Source of the DNA: Pseudomonas sp.
GTDB lineage: Bacteria > Pseudomonadota > Gammaproteobacteria > Pseudomonadales > Pseudomonadaceae
Length of the DNA: 64,000 nucleotides
Assembly: GCA_022448005.1 (NCBI GenBank)
Contig: JAKUTK010000018.1
Span: forward strand, 17,042 to 81,041
Direction: 5' to 3'
Part shown: one piece after another, positions 47,861-56,121 of the stretch
How positions within the stretch are numbered: position 1 is the first letter of the stretch
How the letters are laid out: each line of letters opens with the position of its first letter
The notes under the pieces: model-generated
The model's input: the letters and a program-made list of their open reading frames with translations, nothing else
Database searches by the model: none
Told to the model about the DNA's origin: nothing
Made by a program: the position numbers and the translations under genes

Positions 47861-48739
47861 ATGTCCCGTACCGTCACCGTTGCCGCCACCCAGATGGCCT
47901 GTTCCTGGGATCGCGAAGCGAATATCGCCAACGCCGAGAAGCTGGTCCGAGAGGCTGCAGCCAAGGGCGCGCAGGTCATCCTGATTCAGGAACTGTTCGA
48001 AACTCCGTATTTTTGCCAGAAGCCAAACCCCGAGTATCTGCAGCTGGCCACTTCCGTAGAGGAGAATCCGGCCGTTCAGCATTTCCAGAAAGTAGCCGCT
48101 GAATTGCAGGTGGTGCTGCCAGTGAGTTTCTTCGAGCTGTCCGGACGGGCGCGCTTCAACTCCATCGCCATCATCGATGCCGACGGCAAGGTGCTGGGCG
48201 TCTATCGCAAGAGCCATATCCCGGACGGCCCCGGTTACCACGAGAAGTATTACTTCAACCCGGGGGACACCGGTTTCAAGGTCTGGAACACCCGTTACGC
48301 CAAGATCGGTGTGGCCATCTGCTGGGACCAGTGGTTTCCAGAAACTGCGCGCAGCATGGCGCTGATGGGTGCCGAGCTGCTGTTCTACCCGACGGCGATT
48401 GGCAGCGAGCCGCACGATTCGAGCATCACCTCGCGCGACCACTGGCAGCGTGTGCAACAAGGCCATGCCGGCGCCAACCTGATGCCGCTGATTGCCAGCA
48501 ACCGCATCGGCCGCGAAGAGCAGGACGGCTACGACATTACCTTCTACGGCTCATCCTTCATTGCCGACCAGTTTGGCGCCAAGGTCGAGGAGCTGGACGA
48601 AACCAGCGAAGGCGTGCTGGTGCACCAGTTCGACCTGGACCAGCTGGAACACATCCGCAGCGCCTGGGGCGTGTTCCGTGATCGCCGGCCGAACCTGTAT
48701 AGCCCGATCAAGACACTGGACGGTTCTCTGGAGTCCTGA
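47861..48739 (+). CDS. aguB: N-carbamoylputrescine amidase
   Basis: 292 residues, nitrilase superfamily with the Glu-Lys-Cys triad Glu44 (LIQELFET), Lys117 (VYRKSHIPDG) and Cys154 (GVAICWDQWFPE). Hydrolyses N-carbamoylputrescine to putrescine, CO2 and ammonia. FCQKPNPEYLQLA and PGYHEKYYFNPGDTGF are conserved in the AguB/plant CPA group. ATG preceded by GAGG. Works with AguA, encoded 139 bp downstream, to feed agmatine into the spu pathway. Confidence 0.95.
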   Translation: MSRTVTVAATQMACSWDREANIANAEKLVREAAAKGAQVILIQELFETPYFCQKPNPEYLQLATSVEENPAVQHFQKVAAELQVVLPVSFFELSGRARFNSIAIIDADGKVLGVYRKSHIPDGPGYHEKYYFNPGDTGFKVWNTRYAKIGVAICWDQWFPETARSMALMGAELLFYPTAIGSEPHDSSITSRDHWQRVQQGHAGANLMPLIASNRIGREEQDGYDITFYGSSFIADQFGAKVEELDETSEGVLVHQFDLDQLEHIRSAWGVFRDRRPNLYSPIKTLDGSLES

Positions 48740-48878
48740 GCCTGGCCTTTGATCGGCAAAGCGTTCAGCCGCACCACGCGTTGCGGCTGAACGCCGTCCG
48801 CCGTGGTCAGATATATCGCCGCTAAAGAACGGCCGTTCGCATCCGGCCACGATAGATTGCCGCCCCCCAGGTAGACCG

Positions 48879-49994
48879 ATGACCACTCTGACCACGACAC
48901 CGCGTGCCGACGATTTCCACATGCCCGCCGAGTGGGCGCCGCACAGTCAAACCTGGATGGTTTGGCCGCAGCGCCCGGACAACTGGCGCGAGCAGGCCAC
49001 GCCTGCGCAGGCGGCCTTTACCGCGGTCGCCAAAGCCATTGCCCGCTTCGAGCCGGTCACCGTCTGCGCGACAGCCGAGCACTTCCTCGCCGCCCGTGCG
49101 CAACTGGACGACCCTCGCATCCGGGTGGTGGAGATGAGCACTGACGACGCCTGGGTGCGCGACACCGGGCCGACCTTCCTGATCAATGGCAAGGGCGGCC
49201 TACGCGGCGTTGACTGGACCTTCAACGCCTGGGGCGGCCTCGACGGGGGGCTGTACAGCGAATGGCAGCGCGACGACGAAGTGGCGCAGAAGATCCTCGA
49301 AATCGAACGCTGCGATCGCTACCGCACAGAAGGCTTCGTGCTGGAAGGCGGCTCGATTCACATCGACGGCGAAGGCACGCTGATCACCACTGAAGAATGC
49401 CTGCTCAATCGCAACCGCAACCCTCACCTGTCACGCGCAGACATCGAGGCGGTGCTGACCGACTATCTGGCCATCGACAAGGTCATCTGGCTGCCGCACG
49501 GCCTGTTCAATGACGAAACCGACGGACACGTGGATAACTTCTGCTGCTTCGTTCGCCCTGGCGAAGTGCTGCTCGCCTGGACCGACGACCGCGACAATCC
49601 CAACTACGAACGCTGTCAGGCCGCCATGCAAGTGCTGGAGACGGCAACCGACGCCTGGGACCGTCAGCTGATCGTGCACAAGATGCCGATTCCTGGGCCG
49701 CTGCATGCCACAGAAGCGGAATGCGCCGGAGTGGTGCCGCTGGTTGGCAGCCAGCCGCGCGATCCGTCGATTCGCCTGGCCGGCAGCTATGTAAACTTCC
49801 TGATCGTCAACGGCGGCATCATCGCGCCTTCGTTTGATGATCCGCTGGACGACGAAGCCGAAGCCATCCTGGCGCGGCTGTTCCCGCAGCATCAGGTAGT
49901 GATGGTGCCTGGTCGTGAAATCCTGCTCGGCGGCGGCAACATCCACTGCATCACTCAGCAGCAACCCATCGCGACCTTGACGCACAAAGGTTGA
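48879..49994 (+). CDS. aguA: Agmatine deiminase
   Basis: 371 residues, porphyromonas-type peptidyl-arginine deiminase fold. Catalytic Cys357 in [13 protein letters not shown], His in [15 protein letters not shown], plus VRDTGPTFL and [26 protein letters not shown]. Converts agmatine to N-carbamoylputrescine and ammonia, the step before AguB. Full family length. Ends just before a bidirectional terminator shared with the convergent diguanylate cyclase gene. Confidence 0.96.
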   Translation: MTTLTTTPRADDFHMPAEWAPHSQTWMVWPQRPDNWREQATPAQAAFTAVAKAIARFEPVTVCATAEHFLAARAQLDDPRIRVVEMSTDDAWVRDTGPTFLINGKGGLRGVDWTFNAWGGLDGGLYSEWQRDDEVAQKILEIERCDRYRTEGFVLEGGSIHIDGEGTLITTEECLLNRNRNPHLSRADIEAVLTDYLAIDKVIWLPHGLFNDETDGHVDNFCCFVRPGEVLLAWTDDRDNPNYERCQAAMQVLETATDAWDRQLIVHKMPIPGPLHATEAECAGVVPLVGSQPRDPSIRLAGSYVNFLIVNGGIIAPSFDDPLDDEAEAILARLFPQHQVVMVPGREILLGGGNIHCITQQQPIATLTHKG

Positions 49995-50007
49995 GTCCCG
50001 GCGAAAC

Positions 50008-50049
50008 AAAAAAACCGCTGCTAGCCCTAAGCTACGCAGCGGTTTTTTT
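50008..50049. terminator. Bidirectional intrinsic terminator, aguA / GGDEF gene
   Basis: A7 (50008-50014), CCGCTG (50015-50020), loop, CAGCGG (50037-50042), T7 (50043-50049). Stem plus U-run in both directions, placed between convergent genes; serves aguA on the plus strand and the cyclase on the minus strand. Confidence 0.93.
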
Positions 50050-50063
50050 CGGTACTGCTGGCT

Positions 50064-51062
50064 TCAGGCAACGATCACCTGGTTCTTGCCCAGACGCTTG
50101 GCGGTGTACATGGCCGCGTCGGCGCGAGCGAACATGGCGCTGAGATCGGGGTCGCTGGCTCGCAGGTAGGTCACGCCCAAGCTTATAGTGACGCCAAAGC
50201 GCTGCCCGTCGGGGCTGGTGAACACCAGCCGCTGGATTTCCCGCTGCAGGCGTTCGGCGATCTGCTCGGCAAGGTCCGGCTGGCAGCCTGGAAGCAGCAA
50301 GGCAAACTCCTCGCCACCGATCCGGCCGAACAGATCACCGCGGCGCAGTACCGACGAGCCGCACTGGGCCACGCGCTGCAGCACCTGGTCGCCCATCTGA
50401 TGACCATGGGTGTCGTTGATGCGCTTGAAGTCATCGATGTCCAGCAGCTGGAACGCCATGGGCGTGGCGTACTGCCGTGCCAGGTCGAACTCGCGCTGAG
50501 CGCATTCGAAGAAGTAACGTCGGTTACTGCTCTGGGTCAGGACGTCAATCGTGGCCAGGCGCTGCAGCTCGCCTTCAAGCTGCTTCTTTTCGGTGATGTC
50601 CTCGGCGATCCCGACGATGATCGGCCCATGCGTGCTGTCCGCATTGCGCGCAATGAAGCACTTATCACTGAGCCAGCGCAGCTGCCCATCGGTGCGAATG
50701 ATGCGGTACTCACGCTCTTCGACTGCACCCTTGTCCAGCACATCGAGCATGCTCTGCTGGGCGTACTCCAGATCGTCCGGGTAGATACTGTTGCGCCACT
50801 CGCCAAAGTCCGACAACAGCAAGGCGGCCGAGCGGCCGAAGATCTGCTCGTAGGCCGGGCTGACGTAGATCATCTGCTGGGCTTGCCAATCGAATGCCCA
50901 GAGCACCGCGTTGACCGCACCCATCAGGGTGCTGAACAACTGCTCACGCTCGCTCAGGCGCTCGACTTCGGCACGCGCGTGCATCAACGCTAAAAGGGTT
51001 TGCGCCTCGGTCGGCGGAAGGATTCCGACACCCGTGTCGCTTCGCTGCTTCACCAGATTCAT
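50064..51062 (-). CDS. PAS-GGDEF diguanylate cyclase
   Basis: 332 residues from the ATG at 51062; an in-frame TTG lies four codons upstream. An N-terminal helix, a PAS domain (about 45-165: VLWAFDWQAQQMIYVSPAYEQIFGRS, REYRIIRTDGQLRWLSDKCFI) and a GGDEF domain with the catalytic GGEEF at 249-253 and the inhibitory I-site RRGD at 240-243, five residues before it. Makes c-di-GMP from GTP; both catalytic and feedback sites look intact. No membrane segment. The gene follows agu/spu genes in the same place as a PAS-GGDEF gene in P. aeruginosa. Confidence 0.93.
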   Translation of the reverse strand: MNLVKQRSDTGVGILPPTEAQTLLALMHARAEVERLSEREQLFSTLMGAVNAVLWAFDWQAQQMIYVSPAYEQIFGRSAALLLSDFGEWRNSIYPDDLEYAQQSMLDVLDKGAVEEREYRIIRTDGQLRWLSDKCFIARNADSTHGPIIVGIAEDITEKKQLEGELQRLATIDVLTQSSNRRYFFECAQREFDLARQYATPMAFQLLDIDDFKRINDTHGHQMGDQVLQRVAQCGSSVLRRGDLFGRIGGEEFALLLPGCQPDLAEQIAERLQREIQRLVFTSPDGQRFGVTISLGVTYLRASDPDLSAMFARADAAMYTAKRLGKNQVIVA

Positions 51063-51083
51063 ACCTGCTTCCAAAAAATGGCG

Positions 51084-52394
51084 TCAGGCACCGGCGGAGA
51101 CCCGCTGGGTAACTGTCGCAATAGCACCAGAATGCAGTTCAGAGAGTGGCAAGAAGGCAAAGTTCCGGCCGGCGCGCCAGCCAGGGGTCGCGCCGATCAG
51201 AGGGCAGGCTTGGGCGACAGCCGGTCTCAGCGAATAGGTTCTCAGGTGCTCGGCGAATTCACGCAACGACTGGATACCGCTGGCCTCGGCGTCCTGTACC
51301 CACTGCTTGATCGCGGCCAGCATGTCGTGGCCGTTGGCGCTGGTGCGGCTCCAGATCTGTTGCAAGGCCAGGCGCTGCTCGTAGATCACCCGCAACGACT
51401 GGCTCTGCTCCAAGATCACCTCGATATGCGCCTGCTGATCGTGCTGCAGCAGGCTCGGTTCGCGCGACAACAACCGCTTGGCGCGGCGGAACTGATACCG
51501 CATCGAAGCATCGGCGCGCTGCAATTCGAGCTGGACCAGCGGCTTGATCACCAGCTTGCGATACTGCGCCATGATCTGGAAACGGTTGTTGAGAAAGGCC
51601 ATGGCGCTGTCCATGTCCAGCTGATGCTTGGCAGTAACGCGGTGGGCAATGGGGGCCGTGCGGTTGACCTTGGCCAGGCCGAGCAGACTGAACAGCTTGA
51701 TCCAGGCCCAGCCCATATCGAACTCCCACTTGCGCACCGAGAGCTTGGCCGAGTTCGGGTAGGTGTGATGGTTGTTGTGCAGCTCCTCGCCGCCGATGAG
51801 GATGCCCCAGGGCACCAGATTGGTCGCGGCATCGCGGCATTCGAAATTGCGATAGCCCACGGCATGCCCCAACCCGTTCACCACACCCGCGGCCCACAGC
51901 GGAATCCAGATCATCTGCACGGCCCAGACGGTCAGGCCGATCACACCGAACAGCGCCAGATCGATGCCGAGCATCAAGATGATGCCGAGGTTGGGAAAGC
52001 GTGAATACAGGTTGCGCTCGATCCAGTCGTCCGGACAGTTCTTGCCATAGATACGCACTGTCTCTTCATTCTTTGACTCTTCTTTGTACAGTTCGGCGCC
52101 GCGGCGCAACACGGTGCCCAATCCTTTTTGCACAGGGCTGTGTGGATCGTCCGGGGTTTCGCACTTGGCGTGGTGCTTGCGATGGATGGCAGTCCATTCA
52201 CGTGTGTTCATCGCCGTGGTCAGCCACAACCAGAAGCGGAAGAAATGCTTGAGCCCCGCATTCAACTCAAGTGAGCGGTGAGCGGAGTAACGATGCAGAT
52301 AAACGGTGACCGCAACGATGGTGACATGGGTAAGAATGAGGGTGGTCGCAACGACCTGCCAGGCGGAAAGGTTGAGAAAACCGGTGTACCACAT
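51084..52394 (-). CDS. desA: Membrane fatty-acid (delta-9 type) desaturase
   Basis: 436 residues from MWYTGFLNLS at 52394. Two-iron membrane desaturase with the three His boxes HRYSAH (about 33-38), HRKHH (about 70) and HNNHH (about 205), and membrane segments VVATTLILTHVTIVAVTVYLH, GIILMLGIDLALFGVIGLTV and MIWIPLWAAGVVNGLGHAVG. Introduces a double bond into phospholipid acyl chains or acyl-CoA. The last about 40 residues (after LREFAEHLRTYSLRPA) seem to extend beyond the usual end of DesA. Symbol by similarity and position near aguA. Confidence 0.88.
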   Translation of the reverse strand: MWYTGFLNLSAWQVVATTLILTHVTIVAVTVYLHRYSAHRSLELNAGLKHFFRFWLWLTTAMNTREWTAIHRKHHAKCETPDDPHSPVQKGLGTVLRRGAELYKEESKNEETVRIYGKNCPDDWIERNLYSRFPNLGIILMLGIDLALFGVIGLTVWAVQMIWIPLWAAGVVNGLGHAVGYRNFECRDAATNLVPWGILIGGEELHNNHHTYPNSAKLSVRKWEFDMGWAWIKLFSLLGLAKVNRTAPIAHRVTAKHQLDMDSAMAFLNNRFQIMAQYRKLVIKPLVQLELQRADASMRYQFRRAKRLLSREPSLLQHDQQAHIEVILEQSQSLRVIYEQRLALQQIWSRTSANGHDMLAAIKQWVQDAEASGIQSLREFAEHLRTYSLRPAVAQACPLIGATPGWRAGRNFAFLPLSELHSGAIATVTQRVSAGA

Positions 52395-52652
52395 AGTGTC
52401 GCTGCCTCGCGGTGTAGAAAGCCGATCCGCAAACACGGACTTGACCCATTATCCATCCTGCCTGGCTGGATGAGCCGCCGCCTGTCGTTCACCGTTTTCT
52501 TTTTCGTTTCAGGGTCTGACAGAACTGCCCACGCGGCCGATACAGCAAAGCAACGGACGGCGCTTTCGCGCTAGCATATAGCCATCATCCATTTCGTCCG
52601 GTCGGACGTCTGCCCCGCGCGAGGCGCGCCGGTCTTTGCCCAGAACAGAGCC

Positions 52653-55604
52653 ATGAGCAACCCCCAATCCACCAGTCCTCGATGGCTACTTGGCGTCGGC
52701 AACCTGCTGTTGGCCCTGCTCTTCGGCGGCCTGGCCTTCAATGATTTTCAGGCCCGAGGCACACTCTGGTCGTTGCAAACGGCGCAACAGGGCGAGCTGC
52801 AGGCATTGGCATTGCGTAGCGCCCAGCAGGGCCTGGAAAAACACGCCCGGCTGATTGCTCGCACACTGAGTGCCAACCCTGAAACCTTGCGCCTGGTGCG
52901 CCAGGCGGACCGGGCCATCAGAGCAGGCAGCCAGTGGCATGGTCCGCGCATGACGCGCATTCGCCAACAATTGACCCAGTTGCTGATGCCAACCTGGACG
53001 GCGATGCAGGCCCACGGTGCCCGTCAGTTGCAGCTCTACTGGGGCGAGGCCGGGATCGCGCTGTTGCGCATGCAGGACCTGGACGCCTTTGGCGACGCGG
53101 TGGCCGACCGCAGACCATTGCTCTACAAGGCCCTGTCCCAAGGACAGACCGTCTCTGGACTGGACATCGGCCAACACAGCGCAGGCAACCGGGCGATCGT
53201 ACCGATACGCGCCAGCAGCAGCCTTGAAAGCGAAGTGATCGGCGCTCTGGAGGTGGGGTTCGAGATTCTTCCGGATCTGCCCGAACTCGGCGATCAGCTG
53301 AATGCCGGTCTCGGTCTGCTGGTCAACCGTGCCGAACTGGAGGAAATGCTCTGGGCGCGCCCGGTGGGCATTCAGCTCGAGGGCCTAAGCGGTTGGTTGC
53401 TCGATACCTATTCGGCACCCCAGATCCTGCAATGGGCGCAACAGCAGTTGCTCCCGGCACCCGAAGCAGGGCAAGCGCTGCGCATGCTCGAATCAAACGG
53501 CCGCAGCTTTTTGCTCAACCAGATTCCGCTGCATGACGTCAGGGCTGAATACAGTCCCGGTCGCTTGCCCATGGCGGTTGCGCTGGTCTGGCGCGACATC
53601 ACCCTGGCACTTCATGAGCAGCAACAGGCCGAACGCCGTCTGCTACTGAAATGGGGCCTGGCGTGGCTCATCGCCGAGGCATTGCTGCTCATGCTGGGGT
53701 TCATGCTGCACCGGCGCGGCATCGTGCAACGGCTTCACCAGATCCGTTCGACACAGCAGGAGCGCGCCCGCCGTCGCCTGCTCGAACGCGGCCAGAAAAT
53801 CACCAGCCTGCTGCCGGGCATGGTCTACCAGCTGAAGCGCTCCGGCGACGGCAGCTACAGCTTCCTCTATGCCAGCGAAGGTGCGCGCGAACTGTACGGG
53901 ATCAGCCCGGAACAGCTGGTCGAGAACACAGACATTGCCTTTGCCGCCGTGTATGACCCTGACCGCCCCCATCTCAGAGCCGCGATTGACCGCTCGGCAG
54001 CCACCTTGGGCAGTGGTGCTACGCGCTACCGCATCAAAAATCCAAGCAAGGGGCTGATCTGGGTCGAAGTGCGCGCAAACGCCGAGCGCCTGCGCGACGG
54101 GTCCGTTCTCTGGCATGGCTTCATCGCCGACATCACTCCGCTGATGAGCGCGACGCTCGCCTTGCGTGAGAGCGAAAGCCGCTTCCGCAGCATGGTCAGC
54201 AACTTGCCGGGCGTGGTCTACCGCCGCGGTGTCGATACCGAACGGACCCTCAGTTACCTGAGTGACGGCATCGAGCGCCTGACCGGCTACCCCGCCAGCG
54301 ATTTCGTAGCGCCAGGCACACGCCAGTACAGCAGCCTGATCCACCCTGAAGACCGCGCGAGTCTAGAGGACGATGGCGCGGACCCGTTCGAGCGCACCTA
54401 CCGGCTGATCAACGCCCACGGCAAAACCCTCTGGGTGCAAGAGAACCGTCGTGCGCTGCGCGACGCCGATGGCCGGGTGCAGTGGTACGACGGTTTCATC
54501 GGCGACGTCACCGCCCGCGCACTGGCCGAGCGCGAAGCCCATGAGCGCGAGAGCTACGTGCGCATGCTGATCGCCAACGTCATCGACGCGATCATCATCA
54601 TTAACCAGCGCGGCTTGATCGAGACCTTCAACCACGCCGCTGAACGCACCTTCGGCTACAGCGAAGAGGAAGTGGTCGGGCGCAACCTGTCGATTCTCAT
54701 GCCTGAGCCCCACCGCGCCGCCCATGACGGGTATCTGGAGGACTACGAACGACGCGGGGAAGGCCGAAGTCTGGAGCAGAACCGCGAATTGCAGGCGGTT
54801 CGCCGCAATGGCGAACTGTTCACCATCGAACTGCGCGTTTCGGAAATCAGTCATCGCGGTGAACGCAAGTTCATCGGCCTGGTGCGCGACATCACTGAGC
54901 GCAAACGCGTCGACCGCATGAAGAGCGAGTTCGTCTCCATTGTCAGTCATGAGCTGCGCACGCCGCTGACATCGATTTCCGGGGCACTGGGGCTGATCCT
55001 CGGTGGCGCGGTTGGCGAGGTTCCGCCGGCCATGGGGCAGATGCTCGGCATCGCACAACTGAACAGCCAGCGCCTCGGATTACTCATTGGCGACCTGCTG
55101 GACATGGAAAAGCTGATTGCCGGTCAGATGAGTTTTCAGCTGCAGCGGCAGCCGCTCGCGCCCATTCTGGAAGATGCAGTGCTCTCCAACCAGGCCTATG
55201 CCGAACAGCTCGGGGTGCGAATCGAGCTGGGCGAGCAAGCCGCAGCAACCGTTAGCGTGGACGCGCACCGTCTGCAGCAGGTCCTGGCGAACCTGCTGTC
55301 CAACGCGGCGAAATTCTCCCCGTCGGGAGCAGTCGTAACCTTAAGCAGCCAGCGCCGTGGCGATAAGATCCGCGTAATCGTTGACGACGCCGGTCCCGGT
55401 GTTCCTCTGAGCTTCCGCCAGCGGATTTTTCAGAAATTTTCCCAGGCCGACTCGTCTGATACGCGCCAAAAGGGCGGTACTGGGCTCGGCCTGGCCATCA
55501 GCAAGGAGCTGATCGAGCACATGAACGGGTGCATCGGTTTCGACCCGGAGCGGGAAAAGGGTGCACGCTTCTGGTTCGAACTGCCAATGCAGGAAGCCGG
55601 TTAA
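52653..55604 (+). CDS. Membrane sensor histidine kinase with three PAS domains
   Basis: 983 residues. Two membrane helices (about 9-27 and 332-353) flank a periplasmic sensor of about 300 residues. Then three PAS/PAC units (about 380-495, 509-622, 631-752; PAS starts such as FRSMVSNLPGVVYRRGVDTE and VIDAIIIINQRGLIETFNHAAERTFGYSEEE). The kinase core has His766 in SIVSHELRTPLTSISGALGL, N-box NLLSNAAKFSPSG, G1 DAGPGVP and GGTGLGLAISKELIEHMNG. No receiver domain. Followed by a stand-alone receiver, then a paralogous kinase. First gene of a five-gene plus-strand signalling cluster. Confidence 0.93.
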   Translation: MSNPQSTSPRWLLGVGNLLLALLFGGLAFNDFQARGTLWSLQTAQQGELQALALRSAQQGLEKHARLIARTLSANPETLRLVRQADRAIRAGSQWHGPRMTRIRQQLTQLLMPTWTAMQAHGARQLQLYWGEAGIALLRMQDLDAFGDAVADRRPLLYKALSQGQTVSGLDIGQHSAGNRAIVPIRASSSLESEVIGALEVGFEILPDLPELGDQLNAGLGLLVNRAELEEMLWARPVGIQLEGLSGWLLDTYSAPQILQWAQQQLLPAPEAGQALRMLESNGRSFLLNQIPLHDVRAEYSPGRLPMAVALVWRDITLALHEQQQAERRLLLKWGLAWLIAEALLLMLGFMLHRRGIVQRLHQIRSTQQERARRRLLERGQKITSLLPGMVYQLKRSGDGSYSFLYASEGARELYGISPEQLVENTDIAFAAVYDPDRPHLRAAIDRSAATLGSGATRYRIKNPSKGLIWVEVRANAERLRDGSVLWHGFIADITPLMSATLALRESESRFRSMVSNLPGVVYRRGVDTERTLSYLSDGIERLTGYPASDFVAPGTRQYSSLIHPEDRASLEDDGADPFERTYRLINAHGKTLWVQENRRALRDADGRVQWYDGFIGDVTARALAEREAHERESYVRMLIANVIDAIIIINQRGLIETFNHAAERTFGYSEEEVVGRNLSILMPEPHRAAHDGYLEDYERRGEGRSLEQNRELQAVRRNGELFTIELRVSEISHRGERKFIGLVRDITERKRVDRMKSEFVSIVSHELRTPLTSISGALGLILGGAVGEVPPAMGQMLGIAQLNSQRLGLLIGDLLDMEKLIAGQMSFQLQRQPLAPILEDAVLSNQAYAEQLGVRIELGEQAAATVSVDAHRLQQVLANLLSNAAKFSPSGAVVTLSSQRRGDKIRVIVDDAGPGVPLSFRQRIFQKFSQADSSDTRQKGGTGLGLAISKELIEHMNGCIGFDPEREKGARFWFELPMQEAG

Positions 55605-55700
55605 GCGACTATTTTTCTAGTGTGCCGCGTCAGCCGATGAGCAAGCTGGCAAACTGTTCATTTTCGAGCGCGCCAGGCACGCTTTTGTTGGAGGTCTCGC

Positions 55701-56087
55701 ATGGGCGAGCTGAAACGGATTCTGCATGTCGAGGACGATCCGTCCATCCAGGCGGTGGTCAAAGTCTCGCTGGAGGCGATCGGGGGCTATCAAGTGCAGT
55801 CATGCTCGTCCGGCCACCAGGCGCTCGAAGAGGTGGAAGCCTTCGCCCCACAGTTCGTCCTGCTGGATGTGATGATGCCCGGCATGGGCGGCCCCGAAAC
55901 CCTCACCCGACTCAGCGAGCGGATCGATCTGGCACAGGTCCCGGTGGTGTTCATGACCGCCAAGGTCCAGCCAAGCGAGATTGAGCACCTGCGCAACCTC
56001 GGCGCCAGCGATGTGATCGTCAAACCCTTCGATCCGATGCGCCTGGCCAGCCAGATCCAAGCCATCTGGGAGGCTGGCGGCCGATAA
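55701..56087 (+). CDS. Stand-alone response-regulator receiver
   Basis: 128 residues, single CheY-like receiver: acidic pocket HVEDDPS (Glu11, Asp12), phosphoacceptor Asp56 in FVLLDVMMPGMGG, Thr in VVFMTAK and Lys in IVKPFDP. No output domain, so it probably transfers phosphate or binds a partner. GGAGG lies before the ATG. Lies between two histidine kinases; the kinase at 52653 is the natural partner. Paralogue of the receiver at 58521. Confidence 0.93.
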   Translation: MGELKRILHVEDDPSIQAVVKVSLEAIGGYQVQSCSSGHQALEEVEAFAPQFVLLDVMMPGMGGPETLTRLSERIDLAQVPVVFMTAKVQPSEIEHLRNLGASDVIVKPFDPMRLASQIQAIWEAGGR

Positions 56088-56121
56088 GCCGTAGCCCCTG
56101 AATCCGAGAGAGCTCAGCCAG

